The notes under the pieces are model-generated. The model saw nothing but the letters and a program-made list of their open reading frames with translations. It did not search any database and was not told the DNA's origin. A DNA stretch of 64,000 nucleotides from a bacterium (GTDB lineage: Bacteria; Pseudomonadota; Alphaproteobacteria; Micavibrionales; UBA2020): positions 124,001 through 188,000 of the forward strand of contig JAQSDV010000001.1 of NCBI GenBank assembly GCA_029945425.1. The letters run 5' to 3'. This document shows positions 33,824 to 43,690 of the stretch, piece after piece; the stretch's first letter is position 1, and the number at the start of each line of letters is the position of its first letter. A program made the translations under genes and the position numbers.

Positions 33824-34531
33824 ATGAGCATTTTTTCGCGCAAATCGAAAGAGGATGTGAAGAAACAGGAGCGGGAGAAAATCCTGCAATACCTGAAAAC
33901 CGCGTCTGCCGATGGCAACGAGATGCAGGTTTATGCGCAGCTGATGAACCTTGTTTCGGGCCATCATCTGGGCGCGACGGAAGCCCCTTATATCATCAAC
34001 GGCACGATCGAAGCCTCGGCCCGCCGCGACTGGCAGAACGGCATCGGCATGGCGATCTATTGCCTGAATTCGATGGATGAACCGTCGGTCAAGGAAATGC
34101 TGCTGTCGAAAACATTGTCGTTGATCGGGCGTGCAGACCGCAACAACCTGCGCCAGATGGCAAGCGTCGCCATGGCGGCGCAGCTGGTCGTCACCCGCGC
34201 GCCCGCCGGCAGCGACATCCGCAAGGCCGGCATGGCCGAATGGAACGCCGCCGTCGATATCCTCGCCACGAAAAAGGAAGGCCTCAATTTTGCCTTCGCT
34301 GCCGCCAGCAACGCCGCGCTGGGCCGCGACGCGCCGGACGACCTTGCGCGCATCGCGCTCGACAAATGGGAAAAAGCCGTCATGGAAACCGCCAGGACGA
34401 GCAAGAGCGACGCCTTCAACGAAGTGTCACGCGTGACCAGGATGTATTACGAATTCGGCGCGCGCGGCGGAATGTTCCGCGACCGGGCGATGGAAACCAT
34501 CTACAAAATCGCAAAAATCCGTCCGAAGTGA
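33824..34531 (+). CDS. 235-residue hypothetical protein
   Basis: Begins MSIFSRKSKEDVKKQEREKIL. A fully helical, soluble protein with Ala/Met-rich helices (IGMAIYCLNSMDEPSV; ASVAMAAQLVVTRAPAGSD; LNFAFAAASNAALGRD). The repeating helix pattern resembles a TPR-like or HEAT-like superhelix but shows no diagnostic motif. It has its own promoter and converges on lepA 3 bp downstream. Function unknown. Confidence 0.7.
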   Translation: MSIFSRKSKEDVKKQEREKILQYLKTASADGNEMQVYAQLMNLVSGHHLGATEAPYIINGTIEASARRDWQNGIGMAIYCLNSMDEPSVKEMLLSKTLSLIGRADRNNLRQMASVAMAAQLVVTRAPAGSDIRKAGMAEWNAAVDILATKKEGLNFAFAAASNAALGRDAPDDLARIALDKWEKAVMETARTSKSDAFNEVSRVTRMYYEFGARGGMFRDRAMETIYKIAKIRPK

Positions 34532-34534
34532 AAA

Positions 34535-36337
34535 TTACTCGTCGTTCATCCGCAGTGCCGCGATAAACGCGGATTGCGGAATTTCGACGTTGCCGTGCTG
34601 ACGCATCTTCTTCTTGCCCTCTTTTTGCTTGTCGAGGAGCTTGCGTTTGCGGCTGATATCGCCGCCATAGCATTTTGCCGTGACGTCCTTGCGCAGGGCG
34701 GAGATGTCTTCACGCGCGACGATCTTGCCGCCGATGGATGCCTGCACCGCGATCTTGAACAGCTGGCGCGGGATCAGGTCTTTCAGGCGTTCGCACAGCT
34801 GGCGGCCACGGCGTTCGGCCTGGCTGCGGTGGACGATCATCGACAGCGCGTCCAGCGGATCGCCGTTGACGAGGATATTGAGGCGCGTCAATTCGCCTTC
34901 TTCGAAACCGTCCAGCACATAATCCATCGACGCATAACCGCGGGAGATTGATTTCAGGCGGTCATAGAAATCGAACACGACTTCGTTGAGCGGCAGGCGG
35001 TAAATCGCCATCGCGCGCGAACCAACCCAAGTCAATTCAACCTGCACGCCACGGCGTTCCTGACAGAGCGTCAGGATGGAGCCGAGATATTCGTCGGGCA
35101 CGAAGATGGTCGCCTTGATCCACGGCTCTTCGATCTTCGCGATACGCACGACATCCGGCATGTCGGCGGGGTTGTAGAGTTCCATGTCTTCGCCATTGGT
35201 CATATGGATGCGATAGACGACGGAGGGCGCGGTCGGGATGAGGTCGAGGTTATATTCGCGCTGCAAACGCTCCTGAATGATTTCAAGGTGCAGCAGGCCA
35301 AGGAAGCCGCAACGGAAACCCATGCCAAGCGCGGTCGAGTTTTCGGCTTCGTGGTGCAGCGACGCATCGTTCAGGGCAAGCTTGCCAAGGCTGTCGCGCA
35401 GTTTTTCGAATTCGCTCGAGTCCACGGGGAACAGCGAGCAGAAGACCATGGGAACGGAGGGTTTGAAACCCGGCAGGCGTTCGGCGCAGGGGTTGCGGTC
35501 GTTGGTGATGGTATCACCGATTTTCGTCTCGCCGATGTTCTTGATGCCGCAGGTGACGAAACCGATTTCGCCGGGCTTCAGCTCGCCGGTCAAAACGTGC
35601 TTGGGCGTGAACACGCCCACGCGGTCGGCTTCGTATGCCGCGCCATTGCTCATGAAACGCAGCTTGTCCTTGATCTTCAGCGTGCCTTCGACAACGCGCA
35701 GCAGGACAACGACGCCCAGATAAGCGTCGTACCAGCTATCCACCAGCAGCGCCTTCAGGATCGCGGCGGCGTCGCCCTTCGGCGGCGGCAGGCGTGTCAC
35801 AATCGCCTCCAGCAGATCATCGATGCCGATGCCGGATTTGGCGGAGGTCAGCACGGCGTTGGACGCGTCGATGCCGATCACATCCTCGATCTGCGTTTTC
35901 ACGCGCTCGGGCTCGGCTGCGGGCAAATCAATTTTGTTGATGACGGGAATGATTTCGAGGTTGTTGTCGATCGCCTGATAAACGTTGGCGAGGGTCTGCG
36001 CTTCCACGCCTTGCGATGCGTCAACCACCAGCAGCGCGCCTTCACAGGCGGCCAGCGAGCGTGAAACTTCATACGCGAAATCGACGTGGCCGGGCGTGTC
36101 CATCAGGTTCAGCTGATATGTCTCGCCGTCCTTCGCCTTGTACATAAGGCGAACGGTCTGTGCCTTGATGGTGATCCCGCGTTCGCGTTCGATCTCCATG
36201 TTGTCGAGGATCTGTTCCTTCATCTCGCGTGCCTCCAACCCGCCGCAACGCTGGATGATGCGGTCAGCAAGGGTTGACTTGCCATGGTCGATATGGGCAA
36301 TAATCGAGAAGTTCCGGATGTGCTTGTGTTCTGTCAT
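34535..36337 (-). CDS. lepA: Elongation factor 4 (LepA)
   Basis: About 600 residues from ATG 36337 ([22 protein letters not shown]). The P-loop is HIDHGKST, followed by the DTPGHVDF and NKIDLP motifs of the GTPase. EF-G-like domains III and V and the LepA-specific C-terminal domain end in [32 protein letters not shown]. The protein acts on the ribosome as a translational GTPase. The longer open frame starting at 36370 is less likely because the shorter form has the family's usual N-terminus. Confidence 0.97.
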   Translation of the reverse strand: MTEHKHIRNFSIIAHIDHGKSTLADRIIQRCGGLEAREMKEQILDNMEIERERGITIKAQTVRLMYKAKDGETYQLNLMDTPGHVDFAYEVSRSLAACEGALLVVDASQGVEAQTLANVYQAIDNNLEIIPVINKIDLPAAEPERVKTQIEDVIGIDASNAVLTSAKSGIGIDDLLEAIVTRLPPPKGDAAAILKALLVDSWYDAYLGVVVLLRVVEGTLKIKDKLRFMSNGAAYEADRVGVFTPKHVLTGELKPGEIGFVTCGIKNIGETKIGDTITNDRNPCAERLPGFKPSVPMVFCSLFPVDSSEFEKLRDSLGKLALNDASLHHEAENSTALGMGFRCGFLGLLHLEIIQERLQREYNLDLIPTAPSVVYRIHMTNGEDMELYNPADMPDVVRIAKIEEPWIKATIFVPDEYLGSILTLCQERRGVQVELTWVGSRAMAIYRLPLNEVVFDFYDRLKSISRGYASMDYVLDGFEEGELTRLNILVNGDPLDALSMIVHRSQAERRGRQLCERLKDLIPRQLFKIAVQASIGGKIVAREDISALRKDVTAKCYGGDISRKRKLLDKQKEGKKKMRQHGNVEIPQSAFIAALRMNDE

Positions 36338-36394
36338 AATTCTTTCGTCTTTACGGTCGATGGCGCACAATAAAGCCTTGTTTTAATTGGTGCA

Positions 36395-37228
36395 ATGATG
36401 AAATACCGCTTCTCCCCTGCCGTTTTTATTTTCCTTATTACTGTTTCCTGCTTCGGCATGGCAGGAACGGCGCGCGCCGAAGATCCCATTCCTGAAAAAA
36501 TCCAGCGTAACTGGGCGGCGCCCGATTGCGGCAAATACGACGAAGCCCTTGTCTTAAGCCGCTTTTTTTACTTCCGTTCCACAAAAAAGGACATGACCCT
36601 GCTGCCCGCCGAACTAGACGGGCAGATGGGCGACTACTGGCAGCTGAAGCTGGGCAGCGACATCGCCCCTGTGCGGCTGGAGGAAGACGGCGTCTTAAAA
36701 ATCGGCGCGCCGAACGCGAATAGCAAGAAATCGCAGAAATGGGACGGCCTCACCCTCGACAGTACCGAGGAATATATGGGCTGCTCCGCCACGCCCAAAC
36801 TGGTGCCGAAACTGATGGTGCGCCTGATGCGCTTCATCGACCGCGTGAAACTGCAATGCACCGTGTCGGTCACGAATGAGTGCGCGGGCGTGCTGTTCAA
36901 GATGGCGGACGAAGACAGCAACAAGAAACTGGTGAAAAAAGAAATCCAGCGCGCGGTCGCCTCCACCATCATCTTCGCCGAACTCGCCGAGAGACAGACG
37001 GTGAGCGACAAGCAATCCCTCGACCTCATCAAGAAATCACAGGCCGATGGCGCCCTGATCGCCGATGAATTGCTGAAAACGTATGACAAGGACAATTCCA
37101 AAAGCCTCGATTACAACGAACTGATGGAAGACTTCCACGCGCCAGCATTGCCGATCGTGAAAGAGACGCTGACGAAAGCGGGCGCGATACTGCCGTCGTT
37201 CAAGGTGATTGCGATGGGGTTGGATTGA
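36395..37228 (+). CDS. Secreted EF-hand calcium-binding-like protein
   Basis: A 277-residue protein with a signal peptide (RFSPAVFIFLITVSCFGMAGTARA). It carries two canonical 12-residue EF-hand loops: 172-183 (D172, D174, N176, K178, E183) and 231-242 (D231, D233, S235, S237, E242), the second nearly ideal. The region before them has no recognisable domain and includes four or five cysteines (Cys45, 130, 155, 163). The family role is probably calcium-dependent envelope structure or signalling. The gene is divergent from lepA and ends in the dispersed inverted repeat. Confidence 0.78.
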   Translation: MMKYRFSPAVFIFLITVSCFGMAGTARAEDPIPEKIQRNWAAPDCGKYDEALVLSRFFYFRSTKKDMTLLPAELDGQMGDYWQLKLGSDIAPVRLEEDGVLKIGAPNANSKKSQKWDGLTLDSTEEYMGCSATPKLVPKLMVRLMRFIDRVKLQCTVSVTNECAGVLFKMADEDSNKKLVKKEIQRAVASTIIFAELAERQTVSDKQSLDLIKKSQADGALIADELLKTYDKDNSKSLDYNELMEDFHAPALPIVKETLTKAGAILPSFKVIAMGLD

Positions 37229-37241
37229 TGTCGCGCGAAGA

Positions 37242-37306
37242 GTCATCCCGAACGAAGTGAGGGATCTTTGCAGGTTGGGAAGATCCCTCACTTCGTTCGG
37301 GATGAC
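37242..37306. repeat. Perfect inverted repeat between convergent genes
   Basis: Arms 37242-37267 (GTCATCCCGAACGAAGTGAG...) and 37281-37306 pair perfectly over 26 bp around a 13-nt loop. It resembles the element at 18731-18809 in the outer GTCATCC and inner GGATCT, but the central arm sequence differs, so it is a second subtype. It lies between convergent genes and could terminate both. Confidence 0.88.
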
Positions 37307-37309
37307 CGT

Positions 37310-38308
37310 TTAGGATTTCTGCGCACCTGCTGCCCGTTTTAATCGATCATTGATTGCAATCCCCAGCCCCACTTGCGGAATATCCATCACGGCGATGCCG
37401 GTGAAGTTTCCGGCGTCGAGTTGGTGGAGCATGGAGAATAAATTGGCGGCGGCGGTGTTGAGGTCGCCGGTTTCGCTGAGGTTCATGATGGCACCGGCGG
37501 GCAGGTCGCGGGCGGCACCGCCGCCGCGGATGCCCATGAAGCGGGTGGAGCCAAACGCCAGCAGCGCCTCGCCGGGCGCAACATCGACGGCCTTCAGCCG
37601 CAGCGGCGTTTTGGGGGCGTAGTGTTTCAGCAATTGTCCGGGTGATTTTGGCGCGTCGTTCACGGCCTCGAATTCCACCTCGATCTTTTCACCCAGCTGC
37701 ATTTCAATGTCTTCGCGCGTGACGCCGCCGGGGCGGAGCATGACGGGGATATCGCCCGTCAAATCCAGCACGGTGGATTCCAGACCGACAGCAGCCTTGC
37801 CGCCCGCCAGTATCAATCCGGCGCGGTCGCCGAGGCTTTGCGCCACATGCTGCGGCGTGGTGGGGCTGAGACTGCCCGAGGCATTCGCGCTGGGTGCGGC
37901 GATAGGGCGGCCGAGGGCGGCGATCAAAGCGCGGGCGACAGGATGCACGGGCGCGCGCACGGCCTGCGACGGCAACCCCGCGCTGGTCAGGAGCGACAAT
38001 CCGGCATCGGAGCGGCGCGGCAAAATCAATGTCAGCGCCCCCGGCCAGAACAGCGATGCCAGCAATGATGCGCGGGTGTTGAAGGTGACGATTTTCTCCG
38101 CATCCGTTTTGTCGTTCACATGGACGATGACGGGGTTGAAACTGGGGCGGCCCTTGGCCTCGAATATTTTCGCGACCGCCGCATCATTCGTCGCATCCGC
38201 GCCAAGGCCGTAAACCGTTTCGGTGGGGAACGCGACCAGCTCGCCCGCGCGCAGGCGCTCGGCGGCGATCTTGATGTTTTCTTCGGTGGGGTTCAGGATT
38301 TCAGGCAT
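37310..38308 (-). CDS. Threonylcarbamoyl-AMP synthase (Sua5/TsaC family)
   Basis: A 332-residue protein. The N-terminal 200 residues are the YrdC domain (FPTETVYGLGADATN, KGRPSFNPVIVHV, WPGALTLILPRR, APSANASGSLSPT), which makes threonylcarbamoyl-AMP for the t6A37 modification of ANN-decoding tRNAs. A C-terminal Sua5 domain (QLLKHYAPKTPLRLK; NLFSMLHQLDAGNFTGIAVMDIP) distinguishes this long Sua5 form from short TsaC. It converges on the EF-hand gene and lies 13 bp after anmK on the same strand. Confidence 0.93.
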   Translation of the reverse strand: MPEILNPTEENIKIAAERLRAGELVAFPTETVYGLGADATNDAAVAKIFEAKGRPSFNPVIVHVNDKTDAEKIVTFNTRASLLASLFWPGALTLILPRRSDAGLSLLTSAGLPSQAVRAPVHPVARALIAALGRPIAAPSANASGSLSPTTPQHVAQSLGDRAGLILAGGKAAVGLESTVLDLTGDIPVMLRPGGVTREDIEMQLGEKIEVEFEAVNDAPKSPGQLLKHYAPKTPLRLKAVDVAPGEALLAFGSTRFMGIRGGGAARDLPAGAIMNLSETGDLNTAAANLFSMLHQLDAGNFTGIAVMDIPQVGLGIAINDRLKRAAGAQKS

Positions 38309-38320
38309 CGCAAATGAATA

Positions 38321-39406
38321 TCACGCCGCATCCGCCACATGATTGAGCTTGCCGCCCACCATCGGTTGCGGGACGCCCGTGGTTTTCGGGAAGCTGATCG
38401 GCAGGCCGCGATAGCTGCGCACCGCCATATACGCAAACGCCTCTGCCTCGATCGCGTCGCCGTTCAGCCCGATATCATCGATCGAAATAACCGGAACGCC
38501 GAGTTTTTCGCGCAGCATTTTCATGATGGTGGCGTTCAGACGTCCGCCGCCAGCGACAATCCATTCCTTCGGTTTTTCGGGCAGGAAGAACAGCGCGTTA
38601 TCAACCGCGCCGGCGGTGAAGGCGGCAAGCGTCGCCGCGCCGTCCTCGACCGACAGGTCTTTCCATGCCGCCGAAACGAACGCATTGCGGTCGAGCGACT
38701 TCGGCGGTTTCTCGCAAAAGAATTTATGGTTCAGCAATTCGCGCAAAATAGGTTCGTTCACTTTGCCGCGCGCGGCGGTCGCGCCGTTTTCGTCGTGTTT
38801 CTGTCCCGTTTTTTGCAGCATCCAGTCGTCGATCAGCGCATTGCCGGGGCCGGTATCGAAAGCGATGACTTCACGGCCGACATAGGTGACATTCGCAACG
38901 CCGCCGATATTGAGGAACGCGAGCGGCTCGGGCCGTCCAGCCGCGATGGCCTGATGGTAAACGGGAACCAGCGGTGCGCCCTGCCCGCCTGCCTGCACAT
39001 CGGCGGTGCGGAAATCATTGACGACCGGAATGCCAGTGAGCTGCGCAAGCAACGCGCCGTCGCCCAGCTGGCAGGTCCATTTTTTTTCAGGATCATGGGC
39101 AACGGTCTGGCCGTGGAAACCGATCAGGTTTACATCCGCCGCCTTCATGTTGTGCTGTTTTAAAAGCGCCTTCACGACATCGGCCTGCGCGACCGTAATT
39201 TCGCGCTCCACATCGCGGGTCATGGCGACTTTATCCTGCGTGATGTTCAGCACGGCGCGGATTTTCTGGCGCAACGCGTCGTCATAGGGAACGGTCAAGA
39301 AACCAAGGCGCGCGATATGCTGCTCGCCATCCGTTTCGATCAGGGCGGCGTCGATGCCGTCCAGTGAAGTGCCGCTCATCAGGCCGATAACATGAAATTT
39401 TTCCAT
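38321..39406 (-). CDS. anmK: Anhydro-N-acetylmuramic acid kinase
   Basis: A 361-residue ASKHA-fold kinase that converts 1,6-anhydro-MurNAc to MurNAc-6-phosphate in cell-wall recycling. Motifs are GLMSGTSLDGIDAALIE (phosphate loop), IGFHGQTVAHDPE, VVNDFRTADVQAGGQGAPLVP, NIGGVANVTYVG, and FDTGPGNALIDDW. Length is usual. It fits with the lytic transglycosylase encoded at 2706-4760, whose products are anhydro-muropeptides. Confidence 0.95.
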   Translation of the reverse strand: MEKFHVIGLMSGTSLDGIDAALIETDGEQHIARLGFLTVPYDDALRQKIRAVLNITQDKVAMTRDVEREITVAQADVVKALLKQHNMKAADVNLIGFHGQTVAHDPEKKWTCQLGDGALLAQLTGIPVVNDFRTADVQAGGQGAPLVPVYHQAIAAGRPEPLAFLNIGGVANVTYVGREVIAFDTGPGNALIDDWMLQKTGQKHDENGATAARGKVNEPILRELLNHKFFCEKPPKSLDRNAFVSAAWKDLSVEDGAATLAAFTAGAVDNALFFLPEKPKEWIVAGGGRLNATIMKMLREKLGVPVISIDDIGLNGDAIEAEAFAYMAVRSYRGLPISFPKTTGVPQPMVGGKLNHVADAA

Positions 39407-39471
39407 GCCTCAAGAATGCCCCTGCAAAAACGCCCTGTAAACGATTATTTAGCTGCGCGATCCGCGACAAA

Positions 39472-40059
39472 TTAAAACCGGCGTTTGTAGCCGCCACGGG
39501 GGCGCGAGGAACGGGGTTCTTCCTTTATAGACGCTTGCGGCGAGGTGCCGCCGAATGCCTTGGAAATCTTCTCGATTTCCTCCGCCAGGCGGCAATAGGC
39601 GAGGCCCTGTTCGGCAATCGCCGCGCTGCCGGGACGGTCGGGGAAATAGCCGCTCATGTCTTCCCGCACCTGCGCTGCGGATTTCAGCTTGTCGGAGAGG
39701 TTGTCCAGCTGGTCGGTCGTGTAGTAGGACGGGACGGTCGCTTCGGTCAAATTCGCGACGAACGCGTCACCCAGCTGGCGCAGCACGCGCGTGGTGTTTT
39801 CCAGCGTGTAAACGCCGTCATTCGACTTGAAATCCTGCCGCATGAACGTATCGAACACGCCCGCCATGCTTTCCAGCAATTCCGCGCGTTCCAGCGCGGA
39901 ATTGGCGGCGAAGCGCATCATATAGCCGAATTCACGCGCCAGTTTTTCGCCCGCCGCGAGAAAGCGCGAGAAGGTGCTGCAGTCTTCAATGCCGGATGCC
40001 GCGTCATTGAAGTCGCGGATAATATCCGGCTGGTTGCGTCTGTCACGGGTTTCGGCCAT
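39472..40059 (-). CDS. 195-residue hypothetical protein
   Basis: A soluble, helical protein with an Arg/Pro/Gly-rich C-terminus (PRSSRPRGGYKRRF) that may bind nucleic acid or be disordered. The core (SFRFLAAGEK-type helices, then VLRQLGDAFVANLTEATVP and AEEIEKISKAFGG) has no motif I recognise. A TTGACA-N18-TATAAA promoter lies 38 bp before ATG 40059. Function unknown. Confidence 0.7.
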   Translation of the reverse strand: MAETRDRRNQPDIIRDFNDAASGIEDCSTFSRFLAAGEKLAREFGYMMRFAANSALERAELLESMAGVFDTFMRQDFKSNDGVYTLENTTRVLRQLGDAFVANLTEATVPSYYTTDQLDNLSDKLKSAAQVREDMSGYFPDRPGSAAIAEQGLAYCRLAEEIEKISKAFGGTSPQASIKEEPRSSRPRGGYKRRF

Positions 40060-40096
40060 GTGGCTCTTGCGTTTTTTTGGGGTTTAACAGTCTGTC

Positions 40097-40126
40097 TTTA
40101 TACACTTTTCAGTTTTATTATGTCAA
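40097..40126 (-). promoter_or_regulatory. Sigma-70 promoter candidate
   Basis: On the minus strand TTGACA (40126-40121), 18-bp spacer, TATAAA (40102-40097). It drives the 195-residue hypothetical gene. It faces away from tyrS. Confidence 0.6.
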
Positions 40127-40212
40127 TGCAAAACCGCGCTGCGCCGACATAAGATATTGAATTATTAAGATAAAAATGAAATTATGGCAGCCATATCAAA
40201 GGTGGGGAAATA

Positions 40213-41457
40213 ATGCGCTCGGAATTCGTCAAGGTTATGCAGGAACGCGGGTTTTTGCACCAATGCACCGATATCGATGGCTTGGACAAAAAACTGACCC
40301 AAGGCATCGTCACCTGCTACACCGGCTATGACGCGACCGCGAAGAGTTTGCATGTGGGCAGCCTCTTGTCGATCATGATGATGCGCTGGTTCCAGAAACT
40401 GGGGCACAAGCCGATCGTCTTGATGGGCGGCGGCACGACCAAGGTCGGCGATCCGTCGGGCAAGGATGAAAGCCGCAAGATTTTGACCGAGCAGGATATC
40501 GCCGACAATATCGCGGGCATCGAAAAGGTCTTCGCGAAATTCGTGAAGTTCGGGTCGGGCGCGACCGACGCCGTGATGGTCAACAACGCCGAATGGCTCG
40601 ACCGCATCAACTACATCGAATTCCTGCGCGATTACGGGCGGCATTTCACGATCAATAAAATGCTGACCTTTGACAGCGTGAAAACGCGGCTGGAGCGTGA
40701 ACAGCCCCTCACCTTCCTTGAATTCAATTACATGATTTTGCAGGCCTATGATTTCGTCGAACTCAGCCGCAAATATAACTGCACGCTGCAATTCGGCGGA
40801 TCAGACCAGTGGGGCAATATCGTGAACGGCATCGAATTGGGCCGCCGCACGGATCATGCAGAATTATACGGCTTCACCACGCCGCTGCTGACGACCGCAT
40901 CGGGCGCGAAGATGGGCAAATCGGCCTCGGGCGCGGTATGGCTGAATTCCGACATGCTAAGCGCGTACGACTACTACCAGTTCTGGCGCAACACCGAAGA
41001 CGCCGATGTGGGCCGCATGCTGAAATACTATACCGAACTGCCGATGGACGAGATCGCGCGGATCGAGGCGCTGAAGGGCGTTGAAATCAACGAAGCGAAA
41101 AAGATTCTGGCGCTGGAAGCAACCCGCATGTGCCATGGCGACAAGGCCGCGACGGACGCCGCCGAAACCGCCCGCAAGACGTTCGAGGAAGGCGCATCCG
41201 CCGAGGGCCTGCCCCGCATCGCATTGCCGCGCGCAAAGCTGGAGGAAGGCATCCCCGTTTTTGTGCTGTTCAAGGAAGCAGGCCTCGCCACCTCCGGCGG
41301 TGAAGCCCGCCGCCTGATCGCCGGCGGCGGCGCGCGCGTGAACGACGAAAGGGTCGAAAGCGACACCCGCGTCATCACCCTCGCCGACCTCAACGCCGAA
41401 AAAGCAATCAAGCTGTCGGCGGGGAAGAAGAAGCATGCGCTGGTGGTTGTTGAATAA
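40213..41457 (+). CDS. tyrS: Tyrosyl-tRNA synthetase
   Basis: A 414-residue class I synthetase that attaches tyrosine to tRNA-Tyr. The HIGH-like site is HVGSLLS (preceded by [11 protein letters not shown]), the tyrosine-binding [12 protein letters not shown] and [12 protein letters not shown] regions are present, and the KMSKS-like motif is KMGKSASG. The C-terminal S4 RNA-binding domain is [23 protein letters not shown]. An intrinsic terminator follows. Confidence 0.96.
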   Translation: MRSEFVKVMQERGFLHQCTDIDGLDKKLTQGIVTCYTGYDATAKSLHVGSLLSIMMMRWFQKLGHKPIVLMGGGTTKVGDPSGKDESRKILTEQDIADNIAGIEKVFAKFVKFGSGATDAVMVNNAEWLDRINYIEFLRDYGRHFTINKMLTFDSVKTRLEREQPLTFLEFNYMILQAYDFVELSRKYNCTLQFGGSDQWGNIVNGIELGRRTDHAELYGFTTPLLTTASGAKMGKSASGAVWLNSDMLSAYDYYQFWRNTEDADVGRMLKYYTELPMDEIARIEALKGVEINEAKKILALEATRMCHGDKAATDAAETARKTFEEGASAEGLPRIALPRAKLEEGIPVFVLFKEAGLATSGGEARRLIAGGGARVNDERVESDTRVITLADLNAEKAIKLSAGKKKHALVVVE

Positions 41458-41474
41458 CCAACGCCGACGCCAAT

Positions 41475-41507
41475 AAAAAAAGCCCCGGTTATGCCGGGGC
41501 TTTTTTT
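41475..41507. terminator. Bidirectional intrinsic terminator
   Basis: AAAAAAAGCCCCGG pairs with CCGGGGCTTTTTTT around a 5-nt loop, 17 bp after tyrS and before the end of the converging DUF4167 gene. Confidence 0.9.
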
Positions 41508-41524
41508 ATTCTATCGAAGAAGTC

Positions 41525-42061
41525 TTAAACCGCTTCCGTTTCCTTCACGCGCGGGCGGAGGAAGCTCTGGTCAAGATCCTCCATCGCGCCTTCGGGAATG
41601 CTCGGCTGCTGCGCGCCGGGCTGGGCGACGTTGGGCTGCTCGACCGACATTTCGGGCGGCTGTTCGTCCGTGCCCTGCACCGGTTGCTGGTGCTGCGGCT
41701 GCGGGTTGTACTTGTTATACTCTTCGGTCATTTCGTTAATCATGCGCTGGTAATGTTCGGCATGCTGCAGGTAGCTTTCCGCCAGCACCCGGTCGCCCGA
41801 CGACATCGCGTCGCGCGCCAGCGTGGTGTATTTTTCGTTGATCTGGAATGCGGTGCCGCGAATGCGTACTTCGGGCCCGTTGCTGTCGAAGGTTTGCATG
41901 CGGGGGTTGACGCGACCGCGGCCACCGCCGTTGTTCCCGCCGCCGCTGCTGTGGTGGTTTCCGCCACCGCCGGCATTGTGCGTCGTATGACCACCGCCGC
42001 CGCTGCCATTATTCGGGCGGCCGCGGAATCGTCTTCCGTTGTTATTGTTATTGTGTCTCAT
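41525..42061 (-). CDS. DUF4167 domain protein
   Basis: A 178-residue protein. The N-terminus is low-complexity Asn/Gly/His/Arg (RHNNNNNGRRFRGRPNN; GGGGNHHSSGGGNNGGGRGR), likely RNA-binding or disordered. A compact DUF4167 domain follows (RIRGTAFQINEKYTTLARDAMSSGDRVLAESYLQHAEHYQRMI), then a Gln/Pro-rich acidic tail. DUF4167 is an alphaproteobacterial family commonly found downstream of prmC and prfA, as here. Its role is not established. Confidence 0.88.
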   Translation of the reverse strand: MRHNNNNNGRRFRGRPNNGSGGGGHTTHNAGGGGNHHSSGGGNNGGGRGRVNPRMQTFDSNGPEVRIRGTAFQINEKYTTLARDAMSSGDRVLAESYLQHAEHYQRMINEMTEEYNKYNPQPQHQQPVQGTDEQPPEMSVEQPNVAQPGAQQPSIPEGAMEDLDQSFLRPRVKETEAV

Positions 42062-42233
42062 GCGGTTTTTTTCACTTCGCTAAAAATTGGTCCCAAGTTC
42101 CCCGGCTCAAATGGCCGATCCCCTATGCTGCCTGCCCTTTTATCTGGGACACCACTTTTATGCAGGAGCAATACGCTATGTTAGCTTATGTGCGATTCTC
42201 TTGGGAAGCGGAATTTGTAAAAGCCGTTCAAAT

Positions 42234-43082
42234 TCAGGGCATTCTCGCCACAACGGCACGATCGCTTCCAGCCAAATCGGTAAGGGTTTGTATCACAGTG
42301 ACGCCGGAAAGCGCAAGGATCGATTTGACCGCTTCGGCTTGGCGATGGCCGATTTCCAGCACCACCAGCCCGCCCTTTTTCAACGTGCGGGGCAGTAGTG
42401 CTGCGATGCTGCGATAGCACTCCAGACCATCGTCACCGCCGACCAATGCGGTCATCGGATCGTATTGCGTGACCTCCGGTTCCAGCCCCGCAATTTCCTC
42501 CGGCGCGATATAGGGCGGGTTCGAAATCACAAGGTCATAGGGCTGCGTCGATTGCCAGTCGTTCCAGTCGATCGCAAGGAACGACGCGCGCGCATCAAGC
42601 TTCAGCGCCACCGCATTCTCGTGCGCGGTTGCCGCCGCTTCTTCACTGATATCAATGCCAAGGCCGGATGCGTTCGGATATTCCTGCAGCAGCGACAGCA
42701 GCAGGCAGCCCGTACCCGTGCCGAGGTCGAGGATGGTGGCGGGCGGCACATCGGCATATTTCAGCGCGGCCTCGATCAGTGTTTCGGAATCCGGCCTTGG
42801 ATCAAGCGTTTGCGGCGAGAGTTTAAATTCCGACTTCCAGAACCCGCGCGTGCCGATAATCCGCGATACCGGCTCTCGAAGCGCGCGGCGGGCGATCATG
42901 GCATCCAGAGTTTTTACTTCAGCATCGGTCAGTACACGATTCAAACTACTGACAAATTTCGCATGCGATATGCCGAGCGCATATTGCATGAGCAGCCGGA
43001 TATCGGTTTCGGGGTTTTCGATGTTGGATGCTGCGAGTTTGTCGCTCGCGCTCGCCATATATTCTTTCAGCGCGACTGACAT
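42234..43082 (-). CDS. prmC: Peptide chain release factor N5-glutamine methyltransferase PrmC
   Basis: 282 residues from ATG 43082. The start is placed where the upstream gene's TGA overlaps it (TGATG). It methylates the Gln of the GGQ motif in RF1 and RF2. Motifs are ILDLGTGTGCLLLSLLQ (SAM) and LVISNPPYIAPEE (NPPY). The N-terminal helical domain (ETDIRLLMQYALGISHAKFV) binds the release factor. Its usual partner prfA is one gene upstream, with a membrane protein gene between. Confidence 0.93.
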   Translation of the reverse strand: MSVALKEYMASASDKLAASNIENPETDIRLLMQYALGISHAKFVSSLNRVLTDAEVKTLDAMIARRALREPVSRIIGTRGFWKSEFKLSPQTLDPRPDSETLIEAALKYADVPPATILDLGTGTGCLLLSLLQEYPNASGLGIDISEEAAATAHENAVALKLDARASFLAIDWNDWQSTQPYDLVISNPPYIAPEEIAGLEPEVTQYDPMTALVGGDDGLECYRSIAALLPRTLKKGGLVVLEIGHRQAEAVKSILALSGVTVIQTLTDLAGSDRAVVARMP

Positions 43083-43690
43083 CAATGCGCCTGCTGGCAA
43101 TTCGCCCAGTTCAGCCTGTCCATATAATAGAACGAAGCGAGCGAGACGACGGCCAGAAACACGGCAATGCCAAAGGCCAGCCACTTCGCCCATTTATCAA
43201 AAAACGCGCGGTTGTTTTCATAGAATTCGGCGGAGTGGCGTTTGACGATGTCGGCTTTTTCCACCTTCAGGACCACCAGATATATCCATGCAGGCTGCAA
43301 CATCGCCAGCCACAAGACGCCCGCGAGGATGTAGGAATAGACGAACCACATGGCGGGCGTGCAGGACGAATAGAAATCAACCGCCATGAATGCGGCATAA
43401 ACAATTATCATAACCACCAAGGGCAAGATGACCGCTGCATTCAAGACGAAGTGCTTCAGCGGAATATTGACCTGTTTGGCAGCGTATTCCTTTTGCCTGT
43501 TCTCGAAAATGAACGTCGGCAGCAGCAAAGCGATAAAGGAAAGAACCCACAAAACGTCCTGCAGTTTGTCTGCAACGACAAACTCATAAGGGGTGGGCAC
43601 AGGACCAAGCGTATTGCCCGCGAACACCGGCACGGCATAAGCCGCGAGGATAAGAGACAGGCAAAGCAGCTTTAACGCAGGGGTTTTCAT
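43082..43690 (-). CDS. Membrane protein between prfA and prmC
   Basis: A 202-residue protein from ATG 43690 (TGATG overlap with prfA, TGATG overlap with prmC). It has a signal-like first helix (LLCLSLILAAYAVPVFAG), then helices LWVLSFIALLLPTFIF, AAVILPLVVMIIVYAAFMAV, YSYILAGVLWLAMLQPAWIYLVV and WLAFGIAVFLAVVSLASFYYM. Insertion of a membrane protein gene between prfA and prmC, coupled on both sides, is unusual. No known family. Confidence 0.75.
   Translation of the reverse strand: MKTPALKLLCLSLILAAYAVPVFAGNTLGPVPTPYEFVVADKLQDVLWVLSFIALLLPTFIFENRQKEYAAKQVNIPLKHFVLNAAVILPLVVMIIVYAAFMAVDFYSSCTPAMWFVYSYILAGVLWLAMLQPAWIYLVVLKVEKADIVKRHSAEFYENNRAFFDKWAKWLAFGIAVFLAVVSLASFYYMDRLNWANCQQAH

Noticed and set aside
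42160..42417. 85-codon plus-strand open frame at the prmC 3' end
   Set aside because: More than half of it is antisense to prmC, and there is no ribosome binding site at the right place.
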